Part shown: positions 24,182 to 33,240 of the stretch, one piece after another
Layout: the number at the start of each line of letters is the position of its first letter
Numbering within the stretch: the first letter of the stretch is position 1
Source: SAR116 cluster bacterium AG-335-B03
Lineage (GTDB): Bacteria > Pseudomonadota > Alphaproteobacteria > Puniceispirillales > Marisalimonadaceae
DNA: 36,183 nt
Direction: 5' to 3'
NCBI GenBank assembly: GCA_003282435.1
Contig: QBZG01000012.1
Coordinates: 1-36,183 of the forward strand
The notes under the pieces: model-generated
Database searches by the model: none
The model's input: only the letters and a program-made list of their open reading frames with translations
What the model was told of the DNA's origin: nothing
Translations under genes and position numbers: made by a program

Positions 24182-25804
24182 ATGACCTCCAAATTGGTCT
24201 CTTAATTTATTTTTAAGAATTTTTCCTGTAGCTCCTAAAGGAATTAAATCAGTAAAAAGAACATCATCAGGTATCATCCATTTTGCTATCTTACCTTCAT
24301 ACATGTCTAGAATGTCGTCTTTCGAAGGTGATTTGCCTGGCATGGGTTGCACTATAACTATTGGTCTTTCTTCCCATTTTTCGTGAGGCACTGAAATTAC
24401 TGCAGCATTAGCTACTTCCGGATGACCAACACAAATATTTTCCAAATCTATGGAACTTATCCATTCTCCACCAGATTTAATTATATCTTTTGTTCTATCC
24501 GTTATGGTCATGAAACCATCTGCATCTATCTTAGCAACATCGCCCGTATCAAACCAACCTCCATCAAGAAATCTATCTTTTTCTGTAGTATCATTATAAT
24601 ATTCCTTAAGAACCCAGAAGCCTCTTGAAAGTAACCTACCCTGAGTTTCTCCATCTTCAGGTAAATCGTTACCTTCATCATCAACTAATTTCATTTGGTG
24701 ACCAAAAATAGTTCTACCTTGTGCAATTTTTTGATCATAATATTCAGTTCTATTTTTTGGCTCTTCCGCAAGTGCAGGCATATTTACAGTACCTAATGGG
24801 CTCATTTCTGTCATACCCCATGCATGTATCACCTCAGCTCCGAACTCATCTTCAAAACCTTCAAATAATGTCCTTGGACAGGAAGATCCTCCTATGACTA
24901 ACCTTTTAACTGTATCTATTCTTTTGCCAGATTCTCTTAAGTGGTTTAATAATAAAAGCCAGATAGTCGGCACTCCAAGAGAAATTGTAACCTTTTCTGC
25001 ATTCATGAGATCTGTTATGTTTTCACCATCTAACTTAGCACCAGGAAAAACAATTTTAGTCCCACACATTGGTGCCGCATAAGGGGTACCCCAAGCATTT
25101 ACGTGAAACATTGGAACAACAGGCATTACCACATCTTTAGCACCATAAGGGACGACATCTTTTAAATTCATGCCATATGCATGAAGAACAGTTGACCTAT
25201 GTGAATAAAGCACGCCTTTTGGATTGCCAGTAGTTCCAGAAGTGTAACATAATGATGAAGCTGTTTTTTCATCAAATTGTGGCCAGACAAATTTATCAGA
25301 TTGATCTTTTATAAACTCTTCATAACATATAACTTTTATACCATCTTTAATATAGGGTTTAACCATATTTTTTTCGTCAGTCATAATAACTAAAGCTTCA
25401 ACAGTTTTAAAATTTTTTGATGCTTTCTCTATTAATGGTAAAATGTTCAAGTCAACGCATAGGACTTTATCTTCGGCATGATTTACAATATAAGATACTT
25501 GGTCAGGGTGCAATCTAGGATTAAGTGTATGGCATATAAGGCCGCTACAAGAAGTTGCATAATATATTTCTAAATGTCTATAGCCATTCCACGCTAAAGT
25601 TCCAACCTTATCACCCCACTTTAAATTTAATGATTTAAAAGCATTAGCTAATTTTTTAGTTCTCTTTCCCCAACTTGAATAATTGTATTTATGAATTCCA
25701 CCTTCAACTGTATTAGAAACAATTTCTTGTTTTCCATAATTTTTAATTGCATGTTCAAAAATGCTTGAAACTAGCAAAGGATGGTCCTGCATTAATCCTA
25801 ACAT
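24170..25804 (-). CDS. AMP-forming acyl-CoA synthetase (DmdB/fatty-acyl-CoA ligase type)
   Basis: A 544-residue adenylate-forming ligase: [19 protein letters not shown] (ATP loop), [41 protein letters not shown] (ribose-binding Asp) and the C-terminal [11 protein letters not shown] with the catalytic Lys. The N-terminal [20 protein letters not shown] resembles the group that includes DmdB, the 3-(methylthio)propionyl-CoA ligase, and medium/long-chain ligases of Alphaproteobacteria. A true DMSP route is not supported, because no ~600-residue DmdC-like dehydrogenase is here. AGGAG precedes the ATG. It follows the other ligase by 55 bases on the same strand, convergent with the SDR. Confidence 0.92.
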   Translation of the reverse strand: MLGLMQDHPLLVSSIFEHAIKNYGKQEIVSNTVEGGIHKYNYSSWGKRTKKLANAFKSLNLKWGDKVGTLAWNGYRHLEIYYATSCSGLICHTLNPRLHPDQVSYIVNHAEDKVLCVDLNILPLIEKASKNFKTVEALVIMTDEKNMVKPYIKDGIKVICYEEFIKDQSDKFVWPQFDEKTASSLCYTSGTTGNPKGVLYSHRSTVLHAYGMNLKDVVPYGAKDVVMPVVPMFHVNAWGTPYAAPMCGTKIVFPGAKLDGENITDLMNAEKVTISLGVPTIWLLLLNHLRESGKRIDTVKRLVIGGSSCPRTLFEGFEDEFGAEVIHAWGMTEMSPLGTVNMPALAEEPKNRTEYYDQKIAQGRTIFGHQMKLVDDEGNDLPEDGETQGRLLSRGFWVLKEYYNDTTEKDRFLDGGWFDTGDVAKIDADGFMTITDRTKDIIKSGGEWISSIDLENICVGHPEVANAAVISVPHEKWEERPIVIVQPMPGKSPSKDDILDMYEGKIAKWMIPDDVLFTDLIPLGATGKILKNKLRDQFGGHKIS

Positions 25805-25859
25805 TCTATAACTCCTAAAATTATATAATGATATAATATATTAAAAATATTATTAAAAC

Positions 25860-27425
25860 CTAAAATTTATCTTCCATTTTATCAATTAACAAAGTTTTTA
25901 AAATCTTGCCATTTTTATTCTTTGGCAACTCCGAATCTAAAAATGTCCAGTAATCAGGTTGTTTGTATTCAGAAAGATTTATTGAACAAAGTTTTTGTAA
26001 TTTTTTTAAATTTTTACTTTGGTTGTCTGAATAAATGATAACATGTATTTTTTCTCCTAAAATCGAATCCATATGAGGTATCACAGCAACTTCTAAAACT
26101 AAACCAGTCAAACTTATTAAATTTTCTATTTCAGTAGAATAGATTTTGTAACCTCCCCTATTTATTACATCTTTTTTTCTATCTAAAATATATATATATC
26201 CATTTTTATCTTTGTACCCAATATCACCAGACCTCCAATATCCGTTAACGAATTCTTCTGATGTTTTTTTTTTATTTTTCCAATAACCTGGGATGACCAT
26301 AGGTCCAAAAATCCACAACTCTCCTGTTTCTTCAATTGAAACTTCTTCATTATTATCATTCATAATTATTATTTTGCCTGTTTCCACTACTTTCCCAACA
26401 CTTGCTATAAGATTATTTTTATATTTGAGAGGCATTAATGTAGCAGGTGAACATGTCTCGGTAGATCCATATGCATTTACAAGTGAAAGATTAGGTAATA
26501 AAGATTTTAATTTTTTTATTGTGCCCAATGGCATAGATGCCCCGCCAAAGCATCCAATTCTCCAATTTGATAAATCATATTTACTTAAATCGTCTCTAAT
26601 TAAACATAAATTATACATGGCAGGAACCATTATTAAGTATGTTAAGTATTCTTTTTCTGCCAGATATAGAAATTCTTTAACGTCAAAGTTTTTCATTAAG
26701 ATCAGTGTTCCACCAGAAAAAAACATTGTCATAATATGAGCTACTAAGCCAGTTACATGACTGGCGGGCACCACTAAAATACTGTTGTCTTTATCTGATA
26801 AACTGAAATGTCTTTGAAAATGAAGACAAGAGTGAATTATGTTTATATTTGTGATAACTGCACCTTTTGGATTTCCAGTAGTACCAGATGTATATAAAAT
26901 AAAAGCAGGATCTTCTTCGTCAACAACATAAAAAGATTTCTTATTTTCAGTTATATTTTTTTTTAAACTCTTTTCGTCAAAATTTAGAAAGTACTTAACT
27001 GAAGTTATTTTTTGTTTTTCAGGTATGTTTATATTTAATAATATGTCAAAAAAAATACTATTAGGGGTACAATCATTAATAATAGTTTCATTTTCAACAA
27101 TAGAAGATTTTGGGTTTAAAGGTACAATAATTATTCCATCTTTTAAGCCTGCAAGAATATATATCAGTAAGGGCCAAGAGTTTTCAAATAAAACACAAAC
27201 TCTATCACCTTTTTTTATTCCTAGCTGGATAAAATGACAGGATTGATTAATAGCCAAATTATAAATTTCTTCATAAGAAATCCTTACACCGTTATCTATA
27301 ACAGCTATATTAGCAGGATTTTTTTTTACATTCTTTTCAAATGCATGCCAAAAGTTTGTATCTCTTTTAACGAATGTAGAGACTAACCTATCCCGAAAAT
27401 GAACCTCTTTGGAAACTTCTCGCAT
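25860..27425 (-). CDS. AMP-forming acyl-CoA synthetase / class I adenylate-forming ligase
   Basis: A 521-residue ligase of the ANL superfamily, distinct from its neighbour. It has [16 protein letters not shown] (ATP loop), VPASHVTGLVAHIMT, GGASMPLGTIKKL, VNAYGSTETCSPATL, GYWRSGDIGYKDKNGYIYILDR and PKNKNGKILKTLL (catalytic Lys near the C-terminus). It activates a carboxylic acid to acyl-CoA through acyl-AMP; the substrate is open. It begins 29 bases after LivF on the same strand and so is probably the sixth gene of the uptake operon, which suggests it activates what the transporter imports. AGGAAGG lies about 12 bases before the ATG. Confidence 0.9.
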   Translation of the reverse strand: MREVSKEVHFRDRLVSTFVKRDTNFWHAFEKNVKKNPANIAVIDNGVRISYEEIYNLAINQSCHFIQLGIKKGDRVCVLFENSWPLLIYILAGLKDGIIIVPLNPKSSIVENETIINDCTPNSIFFDILLNINIPEKQKITSVKYFLNFDEKSLKKNITENKKSFYVVDEEDPAFILYTSGTTGNPKGAVITNINIIHSCLHFQRHFSLSDKDNSILVVPASHVTGLVAHIMTMFFSGGTLILMKNFDVKEFLYLAEKEYLTYLIMVPAMYNLCLIRDDLSKYDLSNWRIGCFGGASMPLGTIKKLKSLLPNLSLVNAYGSTETCSPATLMPLKYKNNLIASVGKVVETGKIIIMNDNNEEVSIEETGELWIFGPMVIPGYWKNKKKTSEEFVNGYWRSGDIGYKDKNGYIYILDRKKDVINRGGYKIYSTEIENLISLTGLVLEVAVIPHMDSILGEKIHVIIYSDNQSKNLKKLQKLCSINLSEYKQPDYWTFLDSELPKNKNGKILKTLLIDKMEDKF

Positions 27426-27454
27426 AAATTAAATAAACCTTCCTAACAATTAAT

Positions 27455-28096
27455 TTAATTTACGTTTTCTCCTCTTTCAATTAGAAATTTTTTATCAAAA
27501 ATATCCTCTGTGTGATTTTGTTCTGACTGACTTAGTATAATCGACATATTTTGTTTTTTTAAACCTTTTATCACCTCACTTAATCTCTGACTTAAAGCTG
27601 GTGCCACCCCTTCAAAAGGCTCATCAAGTAAAAGTAGTTGAGTTCCAGACACTAAGGCTCTTCCTAAAGCAGCCATTTTTTGTTGCCCTCCAGATAATAG
27701 CAAAGCTTTTCTTTCTGACATTTCTTTTAGCTCCGGCATTATTTGATAGACTAAAGTAAGTCTATTATTACTATCTAAACTTTTAATTGACCAAGATGGT
27801 AATAATATATTTTCTTCAACAGTCAATTCTGGTATCAAACCTCTATCTTCCGGCATATACCCTATTCCTAAAGCTGCTCTTTCGTGGCTTGCTGAATTAT
27901 TCAAATCTAGATCGTTAAATTTAATTGTACCATTTGCTAATTTGTTTACACCCATAATTGATTTCAACAGTGTGGTTTTACCAGCGCCATTTCTACCAAT
28001 TAACGAAATCATTTCACCTTTTTTAATATCTAAAGTAAAATTTTTTAAAGCTAGAATAGCACCAATTTTGACACTTACGCTATTAACAGTTAACAT
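27455..28096 (-). CDS. livF: branched-chain amino acid-type ABC transporter ATPase (LivF)
   Basis: A 213-residue ATPase: Walker A GRNGAGKTT (34-42), GIGYMPEDRGLIPELTVEENILLPSW (Q-loop region typical of LivF), signature LLSGGQQKMAALGRAL, and Walker B LLLLDEPFEGVAP. It is somewhat shorter than usual LivF (about 235 residues) and its tail, SQSEQNHTEDIFDKKFLIERGENVN, deviates from the common VEQN...LERG form but keeps the LIERGE end. It powers the transporter with LivG. Start overlaps the LivG stop by one base (TAATG). The real substrate may be a carboxylic acid or amide rather than an amino acid. Confidence 0.92.
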   Translation of the reverse strand: MLTVNSVSVKIGAILALKNFTLDIKKGEMISLIGRNGAGKTTLLKSIMGVNKLANGTIKFNDLDLNNSASHERAALGIGYMPEDRGLIPELTVEENILLPSWSIKSLDSNNRLTLVYQIMPELKEMSERKALLLSGGQQKMAALGRALVSGTQLLLLDEPFEGVAPALSQRLSEVIKGLKKQNMSIILSQSEQNHTEDIFDKKFLIERGENVN

Positions 28097-28863
28097 TATG
28101 ATTTTGCCTTGACTTCAGTTTTTCCTGTTACATATTTTTTAACGTTACTATCGTTTAAAACTGTATTTCCATTTCCATCAGCAATCACCGCACCTTGATA
28201 AAAAGCTATAATTCTATCTGAATAATTTTGAACTATATCCATATCATGTTCCACAAAAATGACAGTTAATCCCTGACCGGACAGAGCTTTTGCAATAGTA
28301 TCCATTAATGGATATTTTTCTTCTGCCCCTACTCCACTAGTTGGTTCATCCAACAATAAAATATCGGGTTTTCTTACTAATGCCATAGCTATGTCAAGAA
28401 GTTTTCTAACTCCACCAGGTAATTCACTTACTTGCCTGTGTGCAAATTCGTTTAATGCAAATCTATTTAGTATTTCATCAATGAAATCGCCATTTTCTTT
28501 CGATCTTGCATTTTTGAAATAAGAGTGTTTTTTTTGGGAGGTACCCAACGCAATAAGTAGATTTTCCCAAGCTGTCATAGGTTCAAAAATTTGGGGTATT
28601 TGAAATGATCTACTAATACCCTTTTGAGTAATTATTCTCGGATCAAGTTGAGTAATTTCTTCATTTTTTAAGTATATATGTCCGGTGTCTGGTTTAAGAT
28701 ATCCTGTAACCATGTTCATAAAGGTTGTTTTTCCAGCTCCATTTGATCCAATTAGTGAAACCTTTTCTCCTTTATCAATATTTATATTGATATTATTGGC
28801 TGCAACTACAGCTCCAAAAGATTTATTAACATTTTCCGCTCTTAAAAGACTTTGTTTAGACAT
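28096..28863 (-). CDS. livG: branched-chain amino acid-type ABC transporter ATPase (LivG)
   Basis: A 255-residue ATPase: Walker A GSNGAGKTT (39-47), the LivG-type segment ITQKGISRSFQIPQIFEPMTAWENLLIAL, signature ELPGGVRKLLDIAMAL, Walker B DILLLDEPTSGVGAEE and switch His in VIFVEHDMD. The signature reads LPGG instead of the common LSYG or LSGG. It forms the ATPase pair with LivF at the inner membrane. It lies 21 bases downstream of LivM and overlaps LivF by one base, in the usual H-M-G-F order. Confidence 0.93.
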   Translation of the reverse strand: MSKQSLLRAENVNKSFGAVVAANNININIDKGEKVSLIGSNGAGKTTFMNMVTGYLKPDTGHIYLKNEEITQLDPRIITQKGISRSFQIPQIFEPMTAWENLLIALGTSQKKHSYFKNARSKENGDFIDEILNRFALNEFAHRQVSELPGGVRKLLDIAMALVRKPDILLLDEPTSGVGAEEKYPLMDTIAKALSGQGLTVIFVEHDMDIVQNYSDRIIAFYQGAVIADGNGNTVLNDSNVKKYVTGKTEVKAKS

Positions 28864-28884
28864 TTAGAAACTCTATAACTCTAT

Positions 28885-29844
28885 TTATTTACTTTTTTTT
28901 AATCTATCAAAAAATTGTTTGAAAAAGGATCCAATTCCTGAAGGAATAAAAATAATACTTAATATCAGAAACAACCCTAAAATTAACTGCCACGTATCAG
29001 GGAAATATCTTCCTGAAAAAGATCTGACTAATTCTAATAACAACGCTGCCAAAAATACTGCCGGAACACTTAAATATCCCGCAAGTATTGATATGAATAC
29101 AAATTCACCAGAGGTAGTCCAATATGTAAATTCAGGGTCTATATGTCCTAACGCAATTCCATTAAGAGCTCCACCCATACCACCTAATCCTGCTGCAATT
29201 GTAAAATTTAATACTGCTACATTAAAAGCTGAAGACCCGAGATATTCCACTCGCAGTTCATTCTCTCTAACAGCTAAGGCAATTAATCCAGGAGTCGAAT
29301 CATAATAATACCTGAGCAAAATTGATATAAATCCTGTCATTATTATAGCAACCACGTACAATACATAATCAGCATATTCTGATGAAGGTTTAATTCCAAA
29401 ATAAGTAGACTCAGGAAGTACAAAACCGTCAGAACCACCAATTGCATCAATTTTTATTAAAATTCCGTATAGGACCATAGAAAAAGCAAGTGATAGCATG
29501 GCAAAAAATATATCTCGATATCTAGCAAGAAGTGGAGCTATTATTAAGCCAACCAAGCCTGTAAATAAAAAACTTACAAATAACAATAACATTGCATCAG
29601 TTAGACCGGCTTGTGTACCAAGAAGTCCAGCGGTATAACCACCAATTCCAAAAACAAAACCTTGGCCAAAAGATACCAATCCACCTCTCATAAGAGTAAT
29701 TATTCCCAGACCAACAAGACCATAAGCAATAGCTTTTGTAATAACAAAGACAAGCCAGTTTGGAATTAATAGTCCAACGAGAATTAAAAATGACATTAAA
29801 AAAATACTTTGAAACAATAAGTTATTATAAAGTTTTTCTGACAT
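28885..29844 (-). CDS. livM: branched-chain amino acid-type ABC permease (LivM)
   Basis: A 319-residue permease with about nine membrane segments. GLGIITLMRGGLVSFGQGFVFGIGGYTAGLL (about 41-72) is the family's N-terminal signature, and VRENELRVEYLGSSAFNVAVLNFTIAAGLGGMGGAL (about 197-232) is the EAA-like loop that contacts the ATPases. The C-terminus ends FKQFFDRLKKSK. It forms the membrane channel with LivH. Start overlaps the LivH stop by one base (TAATG), indicating tight coupling. Confidence 0.94.
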   Translation of the reverse strand: MSEKLYNNLLFQSIFLMSFLILVGLLIPNWLVFVITKAIAYGLVGLGIITLMRGGLVSFGQGFVFGIGGYTAGLLGTQAGLTDAMLLLFVSFLFTGLVGLIIAPLLARYRDIFFAMLSLAFSMVLYGILIKIDAIGGSDGFVLPESTYFGIKPSSEYADYVLYVVAIIMTGFISILLRYYYDSTPGLIALAVRENELRVEYLGSSAFNVAVLNFTIAAGLGGMGGALNGIALGHIDPEFTYWTTSGEFVFISILAGYLSVPAVFLAALLLELVRSFSGRYFPDTWQLILGLFLILSIIFIPSGIGSFFKQFFDRLKKSK

Positions 29845-30743
29845 TATATTTTCCTAGCTTGAGCACCTTGAAACAAACCCTTGGGTTTAAAAATTAACAT
29901 CCCTGCCATACAAAAATACATTATAAAAATTTCAGCCTCTGGAAGTTTATGAACACATGCTGCTCTTGCCATTCCAATTATCAAAGCACCAATAACAGCT
30001 CCTGGAATGCTACCTAGCCCTCCAATTATCACTACTGCAAAACTTTCAATTACAACCGCAACACTAATGCCAACCTGAACTGAAATTAATGGAGCAGTAA
30101 AAGATCCGGCCAATGCGGCTAAAAATGCTCCAATAAAAAAGGCTGCTAAGTAAACTTTATTTATATTTACTCCCATACAACCACTTATTTCCGGATTATG
30201 AATGACTGCCAGTACTATTTTACCTGACTGAGTTTTATTAAGTACAAACCATAGAAAAAGGCCACAAAAAATAGCTAATCCGATAAGAGCTAAATCATAA
30301 CCGACATAATATAAAGATCCAAACTCTAAGGCTCCAAGAAGTTCTCTTGGTTCTGAAACATATAAGGAGTTCATTCCCCAAATTAATTTTTGAACATCTT
30401 CTAAAACAAGATAAATAGCATAAGTCACAAGAACGATTAAAACTTCATCTTGACCATAAAATCTTCTTAAAATTCCTCTTTCCATTATTGGAGTAATAAC
30501 TATAGCCACTGCTAATGCTGAAACTAGCATCGCTAAAATAACTAATTGTTCTGGCATTCCCAATGAATAAAAAATAGGTACTAGTGTAGCAGTTGAGTAG
30601 GCTCCTAGTGCATATATTCCACCGTGAGCAATGTTAAGTATTTTAAGGACACCAAAAACAAAAGTTAAACCAAGGGCTACAATAAATAACCATGATGCAT
30701 AAATCGCACCGTCTAAAACTATAGTTAAAATTTCATCAACCAA
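29844..30743 (-). CDS. livH: branched-chain amino acid-type ABC permease (LivH)
   Basis: A 299-residue permease: ALGLTFVFGVLKILNIAHGGIYALGAY (about 22-49) is the LivH signature, the ATPase-contact loop is VIHNPEISGCMGVNINKVYLAAFFIGAFLAALAG, and VVIIGGLGSIPGAVIGALIIG precedes the last helices. About eight membrane segments. The start is TTG at 30743 with AAAGAG upstream; no in-frame ATG lies nearby, so a weak start is used. It follows the binding-protein gene after an 87-base spacer containing a hairpin. Confidence 0.93.
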   Translation of the reverse strand: MVDEILTIVLDGAIYASWLFIVALGLTFVFGVLKILNIAHGGIYALGAYSTATLVPIFYSLGMPEQLVILAMLVSALAVAIVITPIMERGILRRFYGQDEVLIVLVTYAIYLVLEDVQKLIWGMNSLYVSEPRELLGALEFGSLYYVGYDLALIGLAIFCGLFLWFVLNKTQSGKIVLAVIHNPEISGCMGVNINKVYLAAFFIGAFLAALAGSFTAPLISVQVGISVAVVIESFAVVIIGGLGSIPGAVIGALIIGMARAACVHKLPEAEIFIMYFCMAGMLIFKPKGLFQGAQARKI

Positions 30744-30782
30744 TTTTTATCTCTTTAAGTGAATTTATTAGTAATAAATAAA

Positions 30783-30810
30783 GCCAAGACAAATGATTTT
30801 ATGTCTTGGC
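30783..30810 (-). terminator. hairpin after the Liv-type binding-protein gene (leaky terminator or stabiliser)
   Basis: GCCAAGACA (30783-30791) pairs perfectly with TGTCTTGGC (30802-30810) around a 10-base loop. On the transcribed minus strand it lies about 20 bases after the binding-protein stop and is followed by TTTATTTATT, a broken U tract. This is consistent with partial termination that leaves abundant binding-protein mRNA and less permease/ATPase mRNA. The G-C content of the stem stands out from the AT-rich surroundings. Confidence 0.65.
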
Positions 30811-30830
30811 CATATTATTTTTATTTTAAA

Positions 30831-32132
30831 CTAGCAATCGGCTCCAGGAAATCCAGCATTAATCCAATCTACAGCTTTGATGCCATTAGGTGGGTTCACA
30901 CAACTTGCTTTATATCTCACTATATCAGTAACAGTTATATTTCCATCCTTATCCTTTACAGTTGTTCCAATAGCATGGGGTTGAATGGCCTGATGACCGT
31001 CACCAAGTTTCATTTGCACAAGACCACCTGGAGAGTCAAACTCAAGACCTTTAAAAGCAGCAGCTATTTCATCTTTATTAGGTTTTTTACCACCATTTTT
31101 TTCCATAGCTTTTTCAATTGCCATTTTCAGACCCATCAATCCTTGAACCATTCTATATGGAGGTTGTGCAGGGAAAACTCCATATTCGTCCATATATGAT
31201 TTATAAAACCATTTATTTAACTCGGTGTCAGGAGCCATCATTCCATATTGTCCTCTTGCGCCCAGAATAACACCTTCAGGATACTTGTTACCAAGACCAG
31301 GCATTACATGGTCACCAGCTGAAAAAACAACCTGTGTTCTTTTAAACAATCCTCTAGGCTTGGCTTGCAAAATGAAAGATTGAAGGTCTCCACCCCATAG
31401 TGAACTATGAACAACTTTTGCTTTTGAATTCATTAAAGCAGAAATTTCAGTTCCATATTGACCTGAGAAAATTTTTGGAAATAATTCATTTTTAATTTCA
31501 GAACTAGGAGATAGTTTCTTCACTGAAACACTAAAATCTTTCCAACTATCTTTTCCCCAAGCATAATTTTGATTAATGCCAGCTATAGAACTTATATCGT
31601 GGCCCTTTTCTATCAAATATTTTGCTATGGCAATATTATCCATAGCTGCGTGAGCTGCAGTTCTAAAAACATATTTATATGATGCGTCTTCAAAAACTCT
31701 AGGAGTTCCACAATCATAAAGTACCGTCAAAGCCTTGAGTTCGTCTGCTACTGACGGAATAGCCATACAATCACCAGAAGATACATAACCTAATACAGCA
31801 TCAACTTTATCTCTTTGAACTAAATTTCTAAATTCTTGAACCTGCTTTGTTGCTCCACCAGATTCATCAATGGGTATCGCAGTAATTTTCATACCACCAA
31901 AACCTTTTTTATTATATGGTGCTGGCACTTTTCCTTCATTCAATAATTTAATAAATAACTTACCACCATTCCACGCAGGAACTCCGAATGGCTCAGCCGC
32001 CGGCCCTGATAAGAATGTTACTACACCAAGTTTAAAACCTTTATGTCCGTCAGCATTACTAATGCCCACAAAAGTTAATAAAGAAATCAAAATTGATGAT
32101 ATTAAAATTAGACATTGTCTAAAAAAATTCAT
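30831..32132 (-). CDS. ABC transporter substrate-binding protein, LivK/amide-type
   Basis: A 433-residue periplasmic protein with a signal peptide (about 1-27, likely cut after SNA before DG) and the Peripla_BP_6 fold: FKLGVVTFLSGPAAEPFGVPAWNGGKLF, KITAIPIDESGGATKQVQEFRNLVQRDKVDAVLGYVSSG, VLYDCGTPRVFEDASYKYVFRTA, and a Cys-containing end (YKASCVNPP...PGADC) that may form a disulfide with the third Cys. It delivers the substrate to LivHMGF. The protein is larger than LivK (about 370) and closer in size to binders of amides, aromatic or other carboxylates; the ligand is unknown. GGAGG lies 6 bases before the ATG. Confidence 0.92.
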   Translation of the reverse strand: MNFFRQCLILISSILISLLTFVGISNADGHKGFKLGVVTFLSGPAAEPFGVPAWNGGKLFIKLLNEGKVPAPYNKKGFGGMKITAIPIDESGGATKQVQEFRNLVQRDKVDAVLGYVSSGDCMAIPSVADELKALTVLYDCGTPRVFEDASYKYVFRTAAHAAMDNIAIAKYLIEKGHDISSIAGINQNYAWGKDSWKDFSVSVKKLSPSSEIKNELFPKIFSGQYGTEISALMNSKAKVVHSSLWGGDLQSFILQAKPRGLFKRTQVVFSAGDHVMPGLGNKYPEGVILGARGQYGMMAPDTELNKWFYKSYMDEYGVFPAQPPYRMVQGLMGLKMAIEKAMEKNGGKKPNKDEIAAAFKGLEFDSPGGLVQMKLGDGHQAIQPHAIGTTVKDKDGNITVTDIVRYKASCVNPPNGIKAVDWINAGFPGADC

Positions 32133-32138
32133 TGTTTT

Positions 32139-32143
32139 CCTCC
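32139..32143 (-). promoter_or_regulatory. strong ribosome binding site of the Liv-type binding protein
   Basis: GGAGG on the minus strand followed by AAAACA and the ATG at 32132. It fixes the start of the binding-protein gene and fits high expression of the periplasmic component. Confidence 0.7.
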
Positions 32144-32219
32144 AAAGTTAAAAAGTATCATAATTAAACTAAATATTTAATTCTAATTCAATATATAAAC
32201 CATTATAGTTTTTAAAAAA

Positions 32220-33152
32220 TTATAGTCTAGACTGCTTTATTGCTTTTTTAAGATTAAATATTTCTTTTTGAGAAATTTTCATAAGTGGAGGCCTCACGAT
32301 TGCCTCTTCCATCTTTCCAGTTAAAACTAAAACTTCCTTCATTCTATTATGCATATCCAAAAATGGAGGAGAATAAAAAGCTTGAGTTAAAGGAAAAATT
32401 TGATCATTAATTCTTTGGGCACTCTGTAAATCTTTGGCTTTAACAGCATTAAACATTTCAACCTGTAAAGAAGCAATTACGCTGCCTGCACCTGATAGCA
32501 AACCTTTCGCTCCCATTACTAATGATGACATCAACCAAGAGCTATGTGTAGTAAGAACGTTTACTGGATTAGAGAGATTTTGAAATGTTTTTATATGTTT
32601 TTCATGAACCATAGGATCGTTTGACCAATCTTTTATGGCTTTAATAGTGGGTACAGCTTCAAATAATGTTAGTAATGTATCAAATGGATAAGTTAAATTT
32701 CCTGCAGATGGGTAGTTAAAACATATAAGAGGTAGATCTGTTGCATCTGCAATTCTTTTAAAATGCTCCACAGCCATTTCCGGCCTCAAATGACCACCCA
32801 TAGCCATACTTTGCGGAGGAAAGCATAATAAAGCAGAGGCGCCAGTTTTATAAGACATTTTAGCAATTTTGGCAGCCTCTATACTGCCGTCAGCATAAAC
32901 ACCATTTATAATAGGCATAAAATCACCAACCTCTTCAAGAGAAAAACTTAAAATGCGCTTTTGTTCTTCAAAATCACAGGCATGTATCTCAGAAGAATGT
33001 CCATTGACAGTAATAGCTGAAATACCGTTTGTTACCGCGCACTCTTTTATATGCTTTCTACTTGCTTTTTCATTTATTTGATAATCTTTATCAAAGGCTA
33101 GTAATGTTGCTGGAATAACACCTTCTAATTTTATGTTTTTATTTTGTAACAT
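32220..33152 (-). CDS. dihydrodipicolinate synthase (DHDPS/NAL) family lyase
   Basis: A 310-residue TIM-barrel class I aldolase. The GTTGE-like loop reads VNGHSSEIHAC (49-59), the catalytic Tyr147 lies in FNYPSAG, and the Schiff-base Lys174 in AIKDWSND. Because the GTTGE and G-x-x-x-R motifs deviate, a lysine biosynthetic DapA role is unlikely. The family also includes aldolases and dehydratases acting on 2-oxo acids in catabolic clusters, which fits the context. First minus-strand gene here, 87 bases upstream of the binding-protein gene, so it may or may not share its transcript; divergent from the MaoC gene. Confidence 0.88.
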   Translation of the reverse strand: MLQNKNIKLEGVIPATLLAFDKDYQINEKASRKHIKECAVTNGISAITVNGHSSEIHACDFEEQKRILSFSLEEVGDFMPIINGVYADGSIEAAKIAKMSYKTGASALLCFPPQSMAMGGHLRPEMAVEHFKRIADATDLPLICFNYPSAGNLTYPFDTLLTLFEAVPTIKAIKDWSNDPMVHEKHIKTFQNLSNPVNVLTTHSSWLMSSLVMGAKGLLSGAGSVIASLQVEMFNAVKAKDLQSAQRINDQIFPLTQAFYSPPFLDMHNRMKEVLVLTGKMEEAIVRPPLMKISQKEIFNLKKAIKQSRL

Positions 33153-33240
33153 TAAAATCTCCGCAGAAATTTATTTTTATTTAATATTAAATAATCTATC
33201 ATTCATGATGAAAATTAAAAATAAAATAAGAGAGTAGAAA

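Noticed and set aside
24170-25804. Complete DMSP demethylation (dmdBCD) locus because of the DmdB-like ligase
   Set aside because: None of the three ACADs has the ~600-residue DmdC form and no DmdA or DmdD homologue is present, so only a ligase of that broad group is claimed.
26293-26739. 148-residue plus-strand frame opposite the second acyl-CoA ligase
   Set aside because: Antisense shadow of a gene with complete ANL motifs.
30759-31199. 146-residue plus-strand frame across the binding-protein end and hairpin
   Set aside because: Mostly antisense to the substrate-binding protein; composition is not protein-like and no family is recognised.
32220-33152. DapA of lysine biosynthesis
   Set aside because: The GTTGE and Arg motifs of DapA are not kept and the neighbours are catabolic or transport genes.
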